From NCBI RefSeq assembly GCF_004014775.2, contig NZ_CP042808.1, forward strand, positions 1 through 64,000: a DNA stretch of 64,000 nucleotides, given 5' to 3'. Of the stretch, positions 18,897 to 26,281 are shown one piece after another (position 1 is the first letter of the stretch; each line of letters begins with the position of its first letter). This DNA comes from Acetobacter oryzoeni (GTDB lineage Bacteria; Pseudomonadota; Alphaproteobacteria; Acetobacterales; Acetobacteraceae). The notes under the pieces are model-generated. The model worked only from the letters and a program-made list of their open reading frames with translations, had not been told where the DNA came from and ran no database searches. A program made the translations under genes and the position numbers.

Positions 18897-20231
18897 ATGA
18901 AGCTTACAAAATCGGGAATAGACGCCCTCACCTGCCCGCCGGGAAAACGGGATGTGATGTTTTCAGACAGCGAGGTGACAGGCTTTGCCGTCCGGGTGAA
19001 CGCCACTGGCAGCAAAACATTCCTGTTCAATTATCGTTTTGCCGGTAAGCCACGGCGGCTGGTGCTGGGGAAATATGGAGAATTAACACTGGCACAGGCA
19101 CGCAAGCTGGCAGAAACCGCCCGTGGCCGTGTTCTGGCTGGTGGAGACCCAGTGGGCGAAAAGAAAGCGCAGGCACATGCTTATCAAGCCCAGATAGCCG
19201 AGCAAGCAGCACAAGCCTCTGCCAATGCCTTAACGCTAGATGTGCTCATAGACCGTTGGCTTGCTGGGGCTTTGCGTGACCGCGCAGCCAGCTACCGGCG
19301 CGATGCCCCACAGAGAATACGTTATGCCTTACCTGATTTTCTGGAACGTCCTGCCCATTCCATTACCCAGCCGGAGGTGCAAGCGCGGCTGGATGATATA
19401 GCCGAGCAGCACCCAACCACAGCCCGTAGGCTGCACGCCTATGGCCGCGCTATGTATGGGTGGGCTGTAAAACGTAGCCTTGTGTCTGAAAACCCATTTG
19501 CTGGGGCGATTGTGGAAGGCCGTGAAGTCTCACGTGATCGGGCGCTAACAGATCTGGAACTTGGGGCCTATTGGCGTGCCTCTGGGCTGCTGCCCTACCC
19601 ATTTGGCCCGTTATTCCGCCTGCTCGCTCTTACCTTGCAGCGCCGGAGCGAGGTTGCTGGGATGAAATGGGATGAAATAGCACCAGACCTTTCGACATGG
19701 ACGGTACCAGCCGAGCGCAGCAAAAACGGCAAAGCTCACATTGTCCATCTATCCGCACCAGCACAGCAGGTTATGGCCGGATTGCTCCGGCATACAGACC
19801 CAAAAACCGGCGCTATATCGCCATATGTGTTTACCAGCACGGGTAGAACGCCAGTTTCTGGCTTTTCTGCAGCCGTCAAACGCCTAGAAGCCCTGATGAT
19901 AGAGGAACGGACGGGGCATCCTACTACAAGCCAAAAAATTCGGGAAAAAAAGCCCTCCGCCCTGCAAGCACAGGAGGGGTGGCGTTTGCATGACCTCCGG
20001 CGTACGGGCGTAACCGTAATGGCCCGGTTAGGGATTGGCCCCCATGTAGCTGATAGAGTGCTGAACCATACGGAGGGCACTATTAAGGGCGTTGCAGCCG
20101 TTTACCAGCGCCATGAGTTTCTGCGGGAACGTGCAGCGGCGCTGGATACTTGGGCGGCGTATGTACTGAACGTGGCTGATGGGGTGGAGCTCGAACCCAC
20201 GGTAGGAAAAGTTATTGTGCTAAAACGCTAG
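18897..20231 (+). CDS. tyrosine recombinase, P4-type integrase
   Basis: A 444-residue integrase with the N-terminal arm-binding DUF4102 domain (MKLTKSGIDAL, then GFAVRVNATGSKTFLFNYRF, then LGKYGELTLAQARKLA). A core-binding helical domain follows at about 115-205, then the catalytic domain with Arg in LQRRSEVAGMKWDEI (near 247), His-x-x-Arg in LHDLRRTG (near 364), His in VLNHTEG (near 388) and the nucleophile Tyr in VYQRHEF (near 402). It catalyses integration and excision at tRNA-Lys. The gene starts 350 bp from attL behind the iteron dyad and converges on the RhuM gene with only 3 bp between stops. Confidence 0.95.
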   Translation: MKLTKSGIDALTCPPGKRDVMFSDSEVTGFAVRVNATGSKTFLFNYRFAGKPRRLVLGKYGELTLAQARKLAETARGRVLAGGDPVGEKKAQAHAYQAQIAEQAAQASANALTLDVLIDRWLAGALRDRAASYRRDAPQRIRYALPDFLERPAHSITQPEVQARLDDIAEQHPTTARRLHAYGRAMYGWAVKRSLVSENPFAGAIVEGREVSRDRALTDLELGAYWRASGLLPYPFGPLFRLLALTLQRRSEVAGMKWDEIAPDLSTWTVPAERSKNGKAHIVHLSAPAQQVMAGLLRHTDPKTGAISPYVFTSTGRTPVSGFSAAVKRLEALMIEERTGHPTTSQKIREKKPSALQAQEGWRLHDLRRTGVTVMARLGIGPHVADRVLNHTEGTIKGVAAVYQRHEFLRERAAALDTWAAYVLNVADGVELEPTVGKVIVLKR

Positions 20232-20234
20232 ATA

Positions 20235-21272
20235 CTAGCCTTTAGGTTTGCGGGTGCGGCGGGTAAGGCGTGTTTTCTGTTCTATTTCCCCAAGAGCTGC
20301 ACTCACATCAATATCCGGCTCACTCTCTGCAATCTTCCGCGCGGCTTCCTTGCGGGCATGGTCAAACTCATCATAGCGTCTATGGGCAATCATTTCCGCC
20401 GTAGCTTTAGACCTGGTGCCATTGCCATTGAGCACATGCAGTTCATTGCTTTCAAGGAAGCGATCTAGAATCCCGCCCCACTCTGCAAGCTTAATTGTTT
20501 GCCTACGCCTTGTTCTAAGGTCTGCCGTATCAAGAAACATGCTCACGATTAGATTAAGTTCTTTAATCTCAAGATCACCAAGATAGTTCTTGGCTACTGT
20601 CACATCATCTTTCCTAACGCGGCCATGCTTCCACGTTGTCAGCCCCATGTTGGGTGCTGTTGGGTTTGAACGCTCTATAACCAGTTCGGCTGCTGTATGC
20701 CCTGTAACCGCATAAAGCATCTTGTTCTGGATGGTTGCGTAGAAAGAAAGAGAAGCGCGGCTGCTGGGTTCGTAGTCATCACTCAGGGCCAGAATGTCTC
20801 TTACCTTGCGATAGAACTGTGCCTCAGAAGCCCTAATGGCTTGGATGCGTTCCAGCAGTTCATCAAAATAGTCGAACTGTGGGTCTTTCAGGCGTTCGTC
20901 ATCCATCACGAAGCCTTTAATCAGGTAATCTTTCAGAACGCTGTTTGCCCAGCGGCGGAACTGTGTGCCACGTGGAGAACGTACTCGGTATCCAACGGCA
21001 AGAATCACTTCGAGGTTGTAGAGCTGTATCTGGCGTTCTACTTGGCGTTCACCCTCAATTTGAACTGTCAAGGATTCCTTGATTGTTCCTTCTGCGGTCA
21101 CCTCCCCTTCTGCCAGTAGATTTTTAATATGGAGGCTTATGTTCTGCTTCGTTGTATCAAATAGCTCTGCCATTTCTATTTGATTGAGCCAGACCGTTCC
21201 TTTTGCGGCTTTTAACTGGATGATGGCAGCCCCATCCTCGGTGTTGTATAGAATGATCTCGCCGTTATTCAT
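20235..21272 (-). CDS. RhuM-family virulence-associated protein
   Basis: A 345-residue protein of the RhuM family, named for a gene on Salmonella pathogenicity island 3. Motifs: WLNQIEMAELFDTTKQNISLHIKN (a helix-turn-helix-like segment near 30), YNLEVILAVGYRVRSPRGTQFRRWAN near 85 (Bro-N-like DNA-binding region), and YAVTGHTAAELVIERSNP in the C-terminal domain. The biochemical role is unknown; DNA binding is plausible. The ATG at 21272 has GGGGGGAAG just upstream, so I prefer it over a frame opening 17 codons earlier. It is convergent with the integrase. RhuM genes are common cargo of genomic islands. Confidence 0.88.
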   Translation of the reverse strand: MNNGEIILYNTEDGAAIIQLKAAKGTVWLNQIEMAELFDTTKQNISLHIKNLLAEGEVTAEGTIKESLTVQIEGERQVERQIQLYNLEVILAVGYRVRSPRGTQFRRWANSVLKDYLIKGFVMDDERLKDPQFDYFDELLERIQAIRASEAQFYRKVRDILALSDDYEPSSRASLSFYATIQNKMLYAVTGHTAAELVIERSNPTAPNMGLTTWKHGRVRKDDVTVAKNYLGDLEIKELNLIVSMFLDTADLRTRRRQTIKLAEWGGILDRFLESNELHVLNGNGTRSKATAEMIAHRRYDEFDHARKEAARKIAESEPDIDVSAALGEIEQKTRLTRRTRKPKG

Positions 21273-21393
21273 CTTCCCCCCACTCCTCACACCAGTTTGT
21301 TTGAACCCGCAACCAAGCTGCAAGCAAACCTTACCAGTTCGATAATTCCAAGAAAAACTGAATACTTTTTAGGCCAGCGCGTAGGCTGTGCGG

Positions 21394-21633
21394 CTAGATC
21401 GTATCTTTCCGTAACCTCACCCCAGCCCCTCCGCCATTTTCAGGGATAAACTCAACCCCTGCGGCTTCTAGTGCGGAGCGGATGGCTTCAAGTGTGGATT
21501 GGCGCGGTACAGTTTCCCCGGCCTCAATGCGGGCAATGGTTCGTGCAGTTGTATCTGCACGTTTAGCCAATTCCTCACGGCTCCAATCGACCAAAGCCCG
21601 TGCTGCTCGTAATTGCGGCGGCGTTATGTCCAC
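21394..21633 (-). CDS. XRE-family repressor
   Basis: A 79-residue helix-turn-helix protein: LRAARALVDWSREELAKRADTTARTIARIEAGE covers the whole HTH, followed by a short tail with FIPENGGGAGVRL. Such proteins resemble the single-domain repressors of phages and islands. The start is a GTG at 21633 with no clear Shine-Dalgarno. Two TTTTATGACAT sequences lie immediately upstream, between this gene and the divergent small-gene operon, so it probably represses both promoters. Confidence 0.85.
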   Translation of the reverse strand: MDITPPQLRAARALVDWSREELAKRADTTARTIARIEAGETVPRQSTLEAIRSALEAAGVEFIPENGGGAGVRLRKDTI

Positions 21634-21675
21634 TTTTATGACATTCCCACTTGAAAACGTCCTATTTTATGACAT
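21634..21675. promoter_or_regulatory. paired 11-bp operator candidates
   Basis: TTTTATGACAT occurs exactly at 21634-21644 and again at 21665-21675, 31 bp apart (about three helical turns). They fill the short gap between the divergent repressor gene and the 21695 operon. The first abuts the repressor start codon. The second overlaps a small dyad, CCTAT...ATAGG. Likely repressor binding sites, by position. Confidence 0.6.
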
Positions 21676-21694
21676 AGGATAACTACGTAAACAA

Positions 21695-22006
21695 GTGACG
21701 CAGGAAAAAGCTGGAACCTTTCGCCTGCGTCTAACCACTAACCGAACTGGAACTTCGGCAATGGCTGAACGCGCCTATACCATGCTCAGCAAATGCTGGG
21801 CAGTGCTTACACTTGCTCGCCTGCATGGCGATACTCTGGCCGCCATTGGCGCTGCTGGCCTTTCCATGCTGGCTCTTGCTGGCTTTCTGCACCCTGAACA
21901 CCTGCACCACCCCTCCGGAGGGGTCGCAATCCACGCGCACCACTACAGCAGCCCTCACACGGTTCTGGTGGCTTCTGCTGCTGTTGGTGCGGAGGTAATG
22001 CAATGA
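21695..22006 (+). CDS. small hydrophobic, His-rich protein of the element
   Basis: A 103-residue product starting at a GTG; an ATG at 21761 would give 81 residues. A hydrophobic stretch (DTLAAIGAAGLSMLALAGFL) at about 46-65 could span the membrane. It is followed by a His-rich segment, HPEHLHHP and HAHHYSSPH, that could bind metal. I do not recognise a family. It is the first gene of the rightward operon, and its stop overlaps the next start by 4 bp (ATGA). Its position before two Tat-signal proteins suggests a joint envelope function, but this is inference. Confidence 0.6.
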   Translation: MTQEKAGTFRLRLTTNRTGTSAMAERAYTMLSKCWAVLTLARLHGDTLAAIGAAGLSMLALAGFLHPEHLHHPSGGVAIHAHHYSSPHTVLVASAAVGAEVMQ

Positions 22007-22446
22007 GCCAGACCGTAACCGCCGGCCTGTCCCGCCGTGGTGTTCTTGCCTCTGTGCTGGCCGCTACAACAGCAGCCGCTCTGCCCGTTATGGCCTCAGC
22101 CGCGCCTCACGCTCAGGATGCCGCCTTATTGGCGCTCTCTGACGCATTCTGGCAGGTCCATAACGAAATATGGTCTGCTGATTATCTAGCAGAACATGAG
22201 CCCGGTTCCCCAGAACAGAAGCGGTTAGAGGCCATCTTAGATCAGCTTTCCGAGCAAGAATACGGCCTTATGAAGCAGATTTCCCAAACCCCTGCCCGCT
22301 CTCAATTAGGCTTAAAAGGAAAAGCGGATATTTTGTTGGCTGTTCTTCCTGAAGTAATGCGTGATTGCTACTTAAATGAAGATTCAGCAGAGCTCTTACT
22401 GGTCATGAGCCTTTTGCAAGACATGACCGGGATTACTCAGATATGA
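22003..22446 (+). CDS. Tat-signal-like small protein A of the element
   Basis: A 147-residue protein with a twin-arginine-like leader: LSRRGVLASVLAATTAAALPVMASAAP, where SRRGVLA fits the S-R-R-x-hydrophobic pattern and ASA-A a signal peptidase I site near residue 33. The mature part is helical and acidic. It shares a loose pattern with the next gene product: AALL-L near the start, WQ-x-x-N, a GL-x-x-KA-x-I block and a final L-x-LSL-like motif. No enzyme motif was recognised. The overlaps with both neighbours (ATGA) imply coupled expression. Probable folded periplasmic protein of unknown role. Confidence 0.7.
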   Translation: MSQTVTAGLSRRGVLASVLAATTAAALPVMASAAPHAQDAALLALSDAFWQVHNEIWSADYLAEHEPGSPEQKRLEAILDQLSEQEYGLMKQISQTPARSQLGLKGKADILLAVLPEVMRDCYLNEDSAELLLVMSLLQDMTGITQI

Positions 22447-22883
22447 GCAAGCCTTCTATTTCCCGCCGTACTGTTCTAGGTGCGTCTCTCGCTGCCACGG
22501 CTGCCTCTGTTCTGCCTGCTGTAGCCTGTGCCGCCACCTCCGCCGGAGGGCCAGATGCAGCGTTATTAAAGCTGGCACAGGAATACTGGCAGATAGAGAA
22601 CGGCCTTACCTCCATGGAAGCAGGGCCTGCTCCTGCTTTTGGTACGGCTGCCGAAAAAGATTACGAAACTCGTATGGGTAATCTGCTTGAAAGCAAAGCG
22701 CGTGTCTTAAACCTGCTGGCCAATATGCATGCCCGAACCCGTGAAGGACTGCGGGCAAAAGGCGCGATAGTCGAAAAATCTCTGCCCATACATATTACGT
22801 TTAATGCTGCGGATTTGGATGATCCAGAAATCCGGCTGGCGTTGTCTCTGGCACGTGATGTGGCCGGAGGCAGTTCGTTATGA
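22443..22883 (+). CDS. Tat-signal-like small protein B, paralogue of A
   Basis: A 146-residue protein with the leader SISRRTVLGASLAATAASVLPAVACAAT, again a twin-arginine-type signal. The mature part begins with DAALLKLAQEYWQIENGL, which parallels DAALLALSDAFWQVHNEI in the upstream gene, and later has GLRAKGAIVEKSLP and RLALSLARDVAG. The two genes look like an old tandem duplication. A Cys sits near the cleavage site (VACAAT), so a lipoprotein-like fate is a weaker alternative. Function unknown. Confidence 0.7.
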   Translation: MSKPSISRRTVLGASLAATAASVLPAVACAATSAGGPDAALLKLAQEYWQIENGLTSMEAGPAPAFGTAAEKDYETRMGNLLESKARVLNLLANMHARTREGLRAKGAIVEKSLPIHITFNAADLDDPEIRLALSLARDVAGGSSL

Positions 22884-22928
22884 AAAACGGAGAATCACTT
22901 AGAAAGACAATTTTGGTGGACAAAGAGG

Positions 22929-23615
22929 ATGGATGCGCTTATGAGTCCCCTTGAACAGAAAGGAGACTCCGTGCCTACTTACAAGAAAAGCCAAGCTCTT
23001 TATGCGCTCTGGCGCACTTTGAGCAATCCGGCGCTTTTAAGTGAGCGCGAGCGGCCTCCTGCCATTTTTAGCCGCCGTTTTGATAAGCTGGTTTCTGTCG
23101 ATATTCCTTTGCTGCCAGAAGAACGGGTCGGACAATCCGGGAAAGATAACCAGTTTACAGCCGATCAGGTTTTTCTGATGGCTGTTGCTCTAGTTATTAT
23201 GGATTCAGGGCTTGGTCTGGGTGCTACTGGCTTTTTCATCTGCACGGCACGGGAAAGTCTTAAACAGCGTTACCGTGCGATTATGGAAATGCCTATGTCT
23301 TGGCTTCCTGAAAAAGAAAGTTCTCTTGAAAAAGACAAGAGGGTCTATCTGCTTTTTCAAAACAAGGACATTCAAGAATTTTACCCTAAGTATGACTGGT
23401 CAAAGGTAAAGGGCTGGTCAGGTACAGGAAGACCTCCGCTAATTATCAATCCTGTTTACGTGCAGGGTTTGGATGATTTGAAAACATATTTAGATACTTG
23501 TTTGCAAAACGGCACCAACAATCACGTTTTAGTAATAGAACTCGCAAAAATGGCTTCTGTTCTCACCCATTATCTTGAACATGCGCCAATCATGACAAGG
23601 GGACGTCATAAATGA
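22929..23615 (+). CDS. uncharacterised element protein
   Basis: A 228-residue product without a family I recognise. It has no signal peptide. A moderately hydrophobic stretch lies near residues 78-105 (FTADQVFLMAVALVIMDSGLGLGATGFF), followed by charged sequence and a C-terminal helical region. The start is ambiguous: the ATG at 22929 directly abuts AGAGG, whereas an ATG at 22941 would have better spacing to it. Same strand and operon direction as the Tat-signal pair. The GC level drops towards its 3' end. Confidence 0.6.
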   Translation: MDALMSPLEQKGDSVPTYKKSQALYALWRTLSNPALLSERERPPAIFSRRFDKLVSVDIPLLPEERVGQSGKDNQFTADQVFLMAVALVIMDSGLGLGATGFFICTARESLKQRYRAIMEMPMSWLPEKESSLEKDKRVYLLFQNKDIQEFYPKYDWSKVKGWSGTGRPPLIINPVYVQGLDDLKTYLDTCLQNGTNNHVLVIELAKMASVLTHYLEHAPIMTRGRHK

Positions 23616-23654
23616 CGTTCTTTTGTCAAATAGAGCGACAAAATTGAGGGACAA

Positions 23655-23912
23655 ATGAAGGCTCATACACTTGTTAATATGCCTTCTGTGATGGATGAAA
23701 CCTGTATCCATTCAGAAAAACAGGCAGCAAAATTTCTTGGTTTATCGTGCAGGACACTACAAAACATGCGTCGGGATGGAGGCGGCCCTGCCTTTGTAAA
23801 AATTTCAGACAGGAGGTTAGGCTATACGTTATCGGCCCTCCGTAAATGGGTGGCTTCTCGCTCTGTTCGCTCCACAGCAGACGCCACCACACGTTTTGGA
23901 GGTGCAGCATGA
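23655..23912 (+). CDS. AlpA/MerR-like excisionase or transcription factor
   Basis: An 85-residue protein with a winged-helix core, SEKQAAKFLGLSCRTLQNMRRDGGGPAFVKISDRRLGYTLSALRKWV, at about 18-68. This is the classic helix_turn_helix_17/AlpA pattern found in P4-type islands, where such proteins activate or assist integrase-mediated excision. The stop overlaps the ATG of the antirepressor gene (ATGA). Alternative: a regulator of the replication genes downstream. Confidence 0.82.
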   Translation: MKAHTLVNMPSVMDETCIHSEKQAAKFLGLSCRTLQNMRRDGGGPAFVKISDRRLGYTLSALRKWVASRSVRSTADATTRFGGAA

Positions 23913-24658
23913 AAACCGCTGTAATGCCTTTGGCCTTTGATTTTGAAGGCCAAGCAGTCCGCACCATTAACCGTAATGGTGTTGTTTGGTGGGTTCTGTC
24001 TGACGTATGCGCCGTTCTGGACATTAGAAAACATCGAGATGCGGCCTCTCGGCTGGATAACGATGAAAGGGGGTCGGTATTAGTGGACACCCTTGGCGGT
24101 CCACAAGAGGTTACCGCTATCAACGAATCCGGCATATATTCTCTGGTCCTAACCAGTCGCAAAGCAGCCGCCAAACGTTTTAAGAAATGGGTCACGCAGG
24201 AGGTGCTTCCTGCCCTCCGGCGCACAGGCACATACAGCATTGGCATACAGCCTGACATTAGCCATGTCTTGGGCGTTGCCGAAGCTGCCATTCTCACCAG
24301 CCAAAATGCCGTAAGGGTGCTGACGCCTAAAGCACAGGCATATCACAGCCTGACTTGCATGGACGGATTGCATACCTTGACGGACGCAGCCAAGCTGTGC
24401 GGGCAAACCCGTAACCAGTTCCTCAGTAAACTTGAGGTATTGAGCTGGATATACCGCCCTGGTGGCAAAGGTTGTTGGAGTGCCAAGGCCGATAAAATCA
24501 AAGCCGGTTATCTAACTCACAAATATTGTGACATTCGCGATGCTGATGGCCAGCTTAAAACACGGTCTCAAGTCGTTGTCACAGATCGAGGTGTGGCAAA
24601 GCTCAAGATCATTCTTGCTCGCCTTGAAAACACCATGCTGGCAGGAGATGCCGCATGA
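23909..24658 (+). CDS. phage antirepressor (Bro-N and C-terminal Ant domain)
   Basis: A 249-residue protein. The N-terminal Bro-N domain (residues ~5-105) includes AVRTINRNGVVWWVLSDVCAVLDIRKHRDAASRLD and ESGIYSLVLTSRKAAAKRFKKWVTQEVLPALRRTGTY. The C-terminal ~110 residues resemble the phage antirepressor (KilAC-type) domain: DAAKLCGQTRNQFLSKLEVLSWIYRP and a KTRSQVVVTDRGVAKL end. Antirepressors inactivate or compete with phage repressors during induction. It starts at the ATG overlapping the AlpA-like stop and overlaps the next gene by 4 bp. Confidence 0.87.
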   Translation: MKTAVMPLAFDFEGQAVRTINRNGVVWWVLSDVCAVLDIRKHRDAASRLDNDERGSVLVDTLGGPQEVTAINESGIYSLVLTSRKAAAKRFKKWVTQEVLPALRRTGTYSIGIQPDISHVLGVAEAAILTSQNAVRVLTPKAQAYHSLTCMDGLHTLTDAAKLCGQTRNQFLSKLEVLSWIYRPGGKGCWSAKADKIKAGYLTHKYCDIRDADGQLKTRSQVVVTDRGVAKLKIILARLENTMLAGDAA

Positions 24659-25233
24659 TACCGCACGCCAAGATGCGAGAACTCGCCAAGCGTTATGAAG
24701 GCCGCACCGATCTGGTGCGGCTATGGGATGTAGGTGAGAATTATAAACTGCATGAGATTACGATTTTTCAGGAGCTGGTGGCAGCGGCGTTCTGTGTTCA
24801 CACCTCGCCGGATTGTCTTTATCCGGCAAACCGGGAAAGCAATGTGGCTTCCCTGCATGAAGCGGCAAGGGATTTTAGCCCGCCTCCTGCATCGGATGAA
24901 CTCGCAGGGTTTCTGTTAGAAGCAACGCCAATTTTTGATCTGCATACTGCATTTTGCGCTTTTGATGATCTGGCGTGCCATGCACCAGCAGCCGCGAACC
25001 GTTCTCTGTCCATAGCTACAGCATTAACCCGTTTCCGGCTTTACCTTGAAGCAGATGCCCGCGCACGAAAAACCTTAAAATGGCTTGAGGCATTGCCTTG
25101 GTCGCGTCTGTTCGATCAGGCCATGCAGATGGATGGTGCAACCGTAGCTCTGCTGGGAGAACGTGCATTTTTTGGGGATGATTGCGAGATCATCGCTATT
25201 CCATGGGAAGACCTGCCTCATGCGGCGGCATAG
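24655..25233 (+). CDS. uncharacterised element protein upstream of primase
   Basis: A 192-residue, mildly acidic protein with no family I recognise. No signal or membrane segment is evident. Helical segments dominate (KMRELAKRYEGRTDLVRLWD; TIFQELVAAAFCVH; ATALTRFRLYLEADARARKTLKWLEAL). It overlaps the antirepressor by 4 bp and the primase start by 14 bp, so it is likely an accessory factor of the replication module. Confidence 0.6.
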   Translation: MIPHAKMRELAKRYEGRTDLVRLWDVGENYKLHEITIFQELVAAAFCVHTSPDCLYPANRESNVASLHEAARDFSPPPASDELAGFLLEATPIFDLHTAFCAFDDLACHAPAAANRSLSIATALTRFRLYLEADARARKTLKWLEALPWSRLFDQAMQMDGATVALLGERAFFGDDCEIIAIPWEDLPHAAA

Positions 25234-26281
25234 CGCTGGTGCCCTAAGCCAGATGCTAGCCCGTAGCATTCAGCAGCTTGTTATCGAGCTGCTACCTGCG
25301 GGGCAGCGTGACGGGCATGAATGGCGATGTGGCAGCCTAGGTGGTGAAAAAGGCCAAAGCTTAGCAGTGCATCTTCACGGCGCACGTGCAGGCGTGTGGG
25401 CAGATTTTAGTTCCGGTGAGAAAGGTGACGCTTTGGATTTGGTAGCGTGTTGCTTGTACGGAGGGAACAGGCGCGATGCTATGCGATGGGCAGAAAACTG
25501 GCTGGGCTTGAATACAGCGGACAGTATGGCCCCAATCCAGCGGCGTCCAATCTTGGAAAAAGTGAAAACTTCTGAACTCGATAAAGAGGCGCAGCAAAGG
25601 CGGGCCAAGGCGCGGCGGCTTTGGCAGGAAACGCCTGCGGGCATTGCTGGTACACCAGTAGAAAGTTATCTGGCAGGCCGTGGCATAGATCTTCGCCAGC
25701 TAGGCCGAGCGCCGGGTGCATTACGTTTCGCGCCTGCTGTCTGGTGTGCGGAGGTGCAAAAGCCTTTGCCAGCCATGCTGGCCGCAATCTGCGGGCCTAA
25801 TGGTAAAATGGTGGCCGTGCACCGCACTTGGTTACAGCAATCTCCCTCCGGCATATGGATTAAGGCTGACCTACAAAACCCCAAGAAAGTGCTGGGTAGT
25901 TTTGCGGGTGGGTGTATCCGGCTTTGGCGCGGTGCTTCCGGCAAGGCGTTGGATTTAGCGCCAACAGGTGATGTAGCCATTGTTGCGGAGGGCATAGAAA
26001 CCGCTCTCTCCTGCGCTATTGCCTGTCCGGAATTCCGCGTGTTGGCTGCTGTTAGCCTCAGCAACATGGCCTCCATGAAACTGCCTGACACCATCAAAGA
26101 AATTACCATTGCAGCAGATAACGATTGCGGAAATCCGGCGGCGCGTAAGGCGCTGGCTGCTGCCATCCATCAATTCACAGAGCAAGGCCGCACAGTCCGC
26201 CTTGCCGTGCCAGAAATCGAGCATGGAGACTGGAACGATGTCCTCCGAAATGAACCAGACACAGGCCATAACGGGCCGTGA
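25220..26281 (+). CDS. Toprim-domain primase-like protein
   Basis: About 353 residues. The N-terminal ~110 residues resemble the primase zinc-ribbon region, though Cys content is low (HEWRCGSLGGEKGQSLAVHL, then VWADFSSGEKGDALDLVACCLY). The C-terminal Toprim domain has VAIVAEGIETALSC (catalytic Glu) and ITIAADNDCGNPAARKA (the D-x-D-like pair). It probably primes replication with the helicase encoded next. The start is uncertain: ATG at 25220 overlaps the upstream stop; ATG at 25253 is also possible. The reading frame overlaps the helicase gene by about 44 bp. Confidence 0.85.
   Translation: MRRHSAGALSQMLARSIQQLVIELLPAGQRDGHEWRCGSLGGEKGQSLAVHLHGARAGVWADFSSGEKGDALDLVACCLYGGNRRDAMRWAENWLGLNTADSMAPIQRRPILEKVKTSELDKEAQQRRAKARRLWQETPAGIAGTPVESYLAGRGIDLRQLGRAPGALRFAPAVWCAEVQKPLPAMLAAICGPNGKMVAVHRTWLQQSPSGIWIKADLQNPKKVLGSFAGGCIRLWRGASGKALDLAPTGDVAIVAEGIETALSCAIACPEFRVLAAVSLSNMASMKLPDTIKEITIAADNDCGNPAARKALAAAIHQFTEQGRTVRLAVPEIEHGDWNDVLRNEPDTGHNGP

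Noticed and set aside
22880..22954. 24-codon frame starting on the stop of the second Tat-signal gene (ATGA)
   Set aside because: The overlap pattern is suggestive but the peptide is short, mostly overlaps the next gene and has no recognisable feature.
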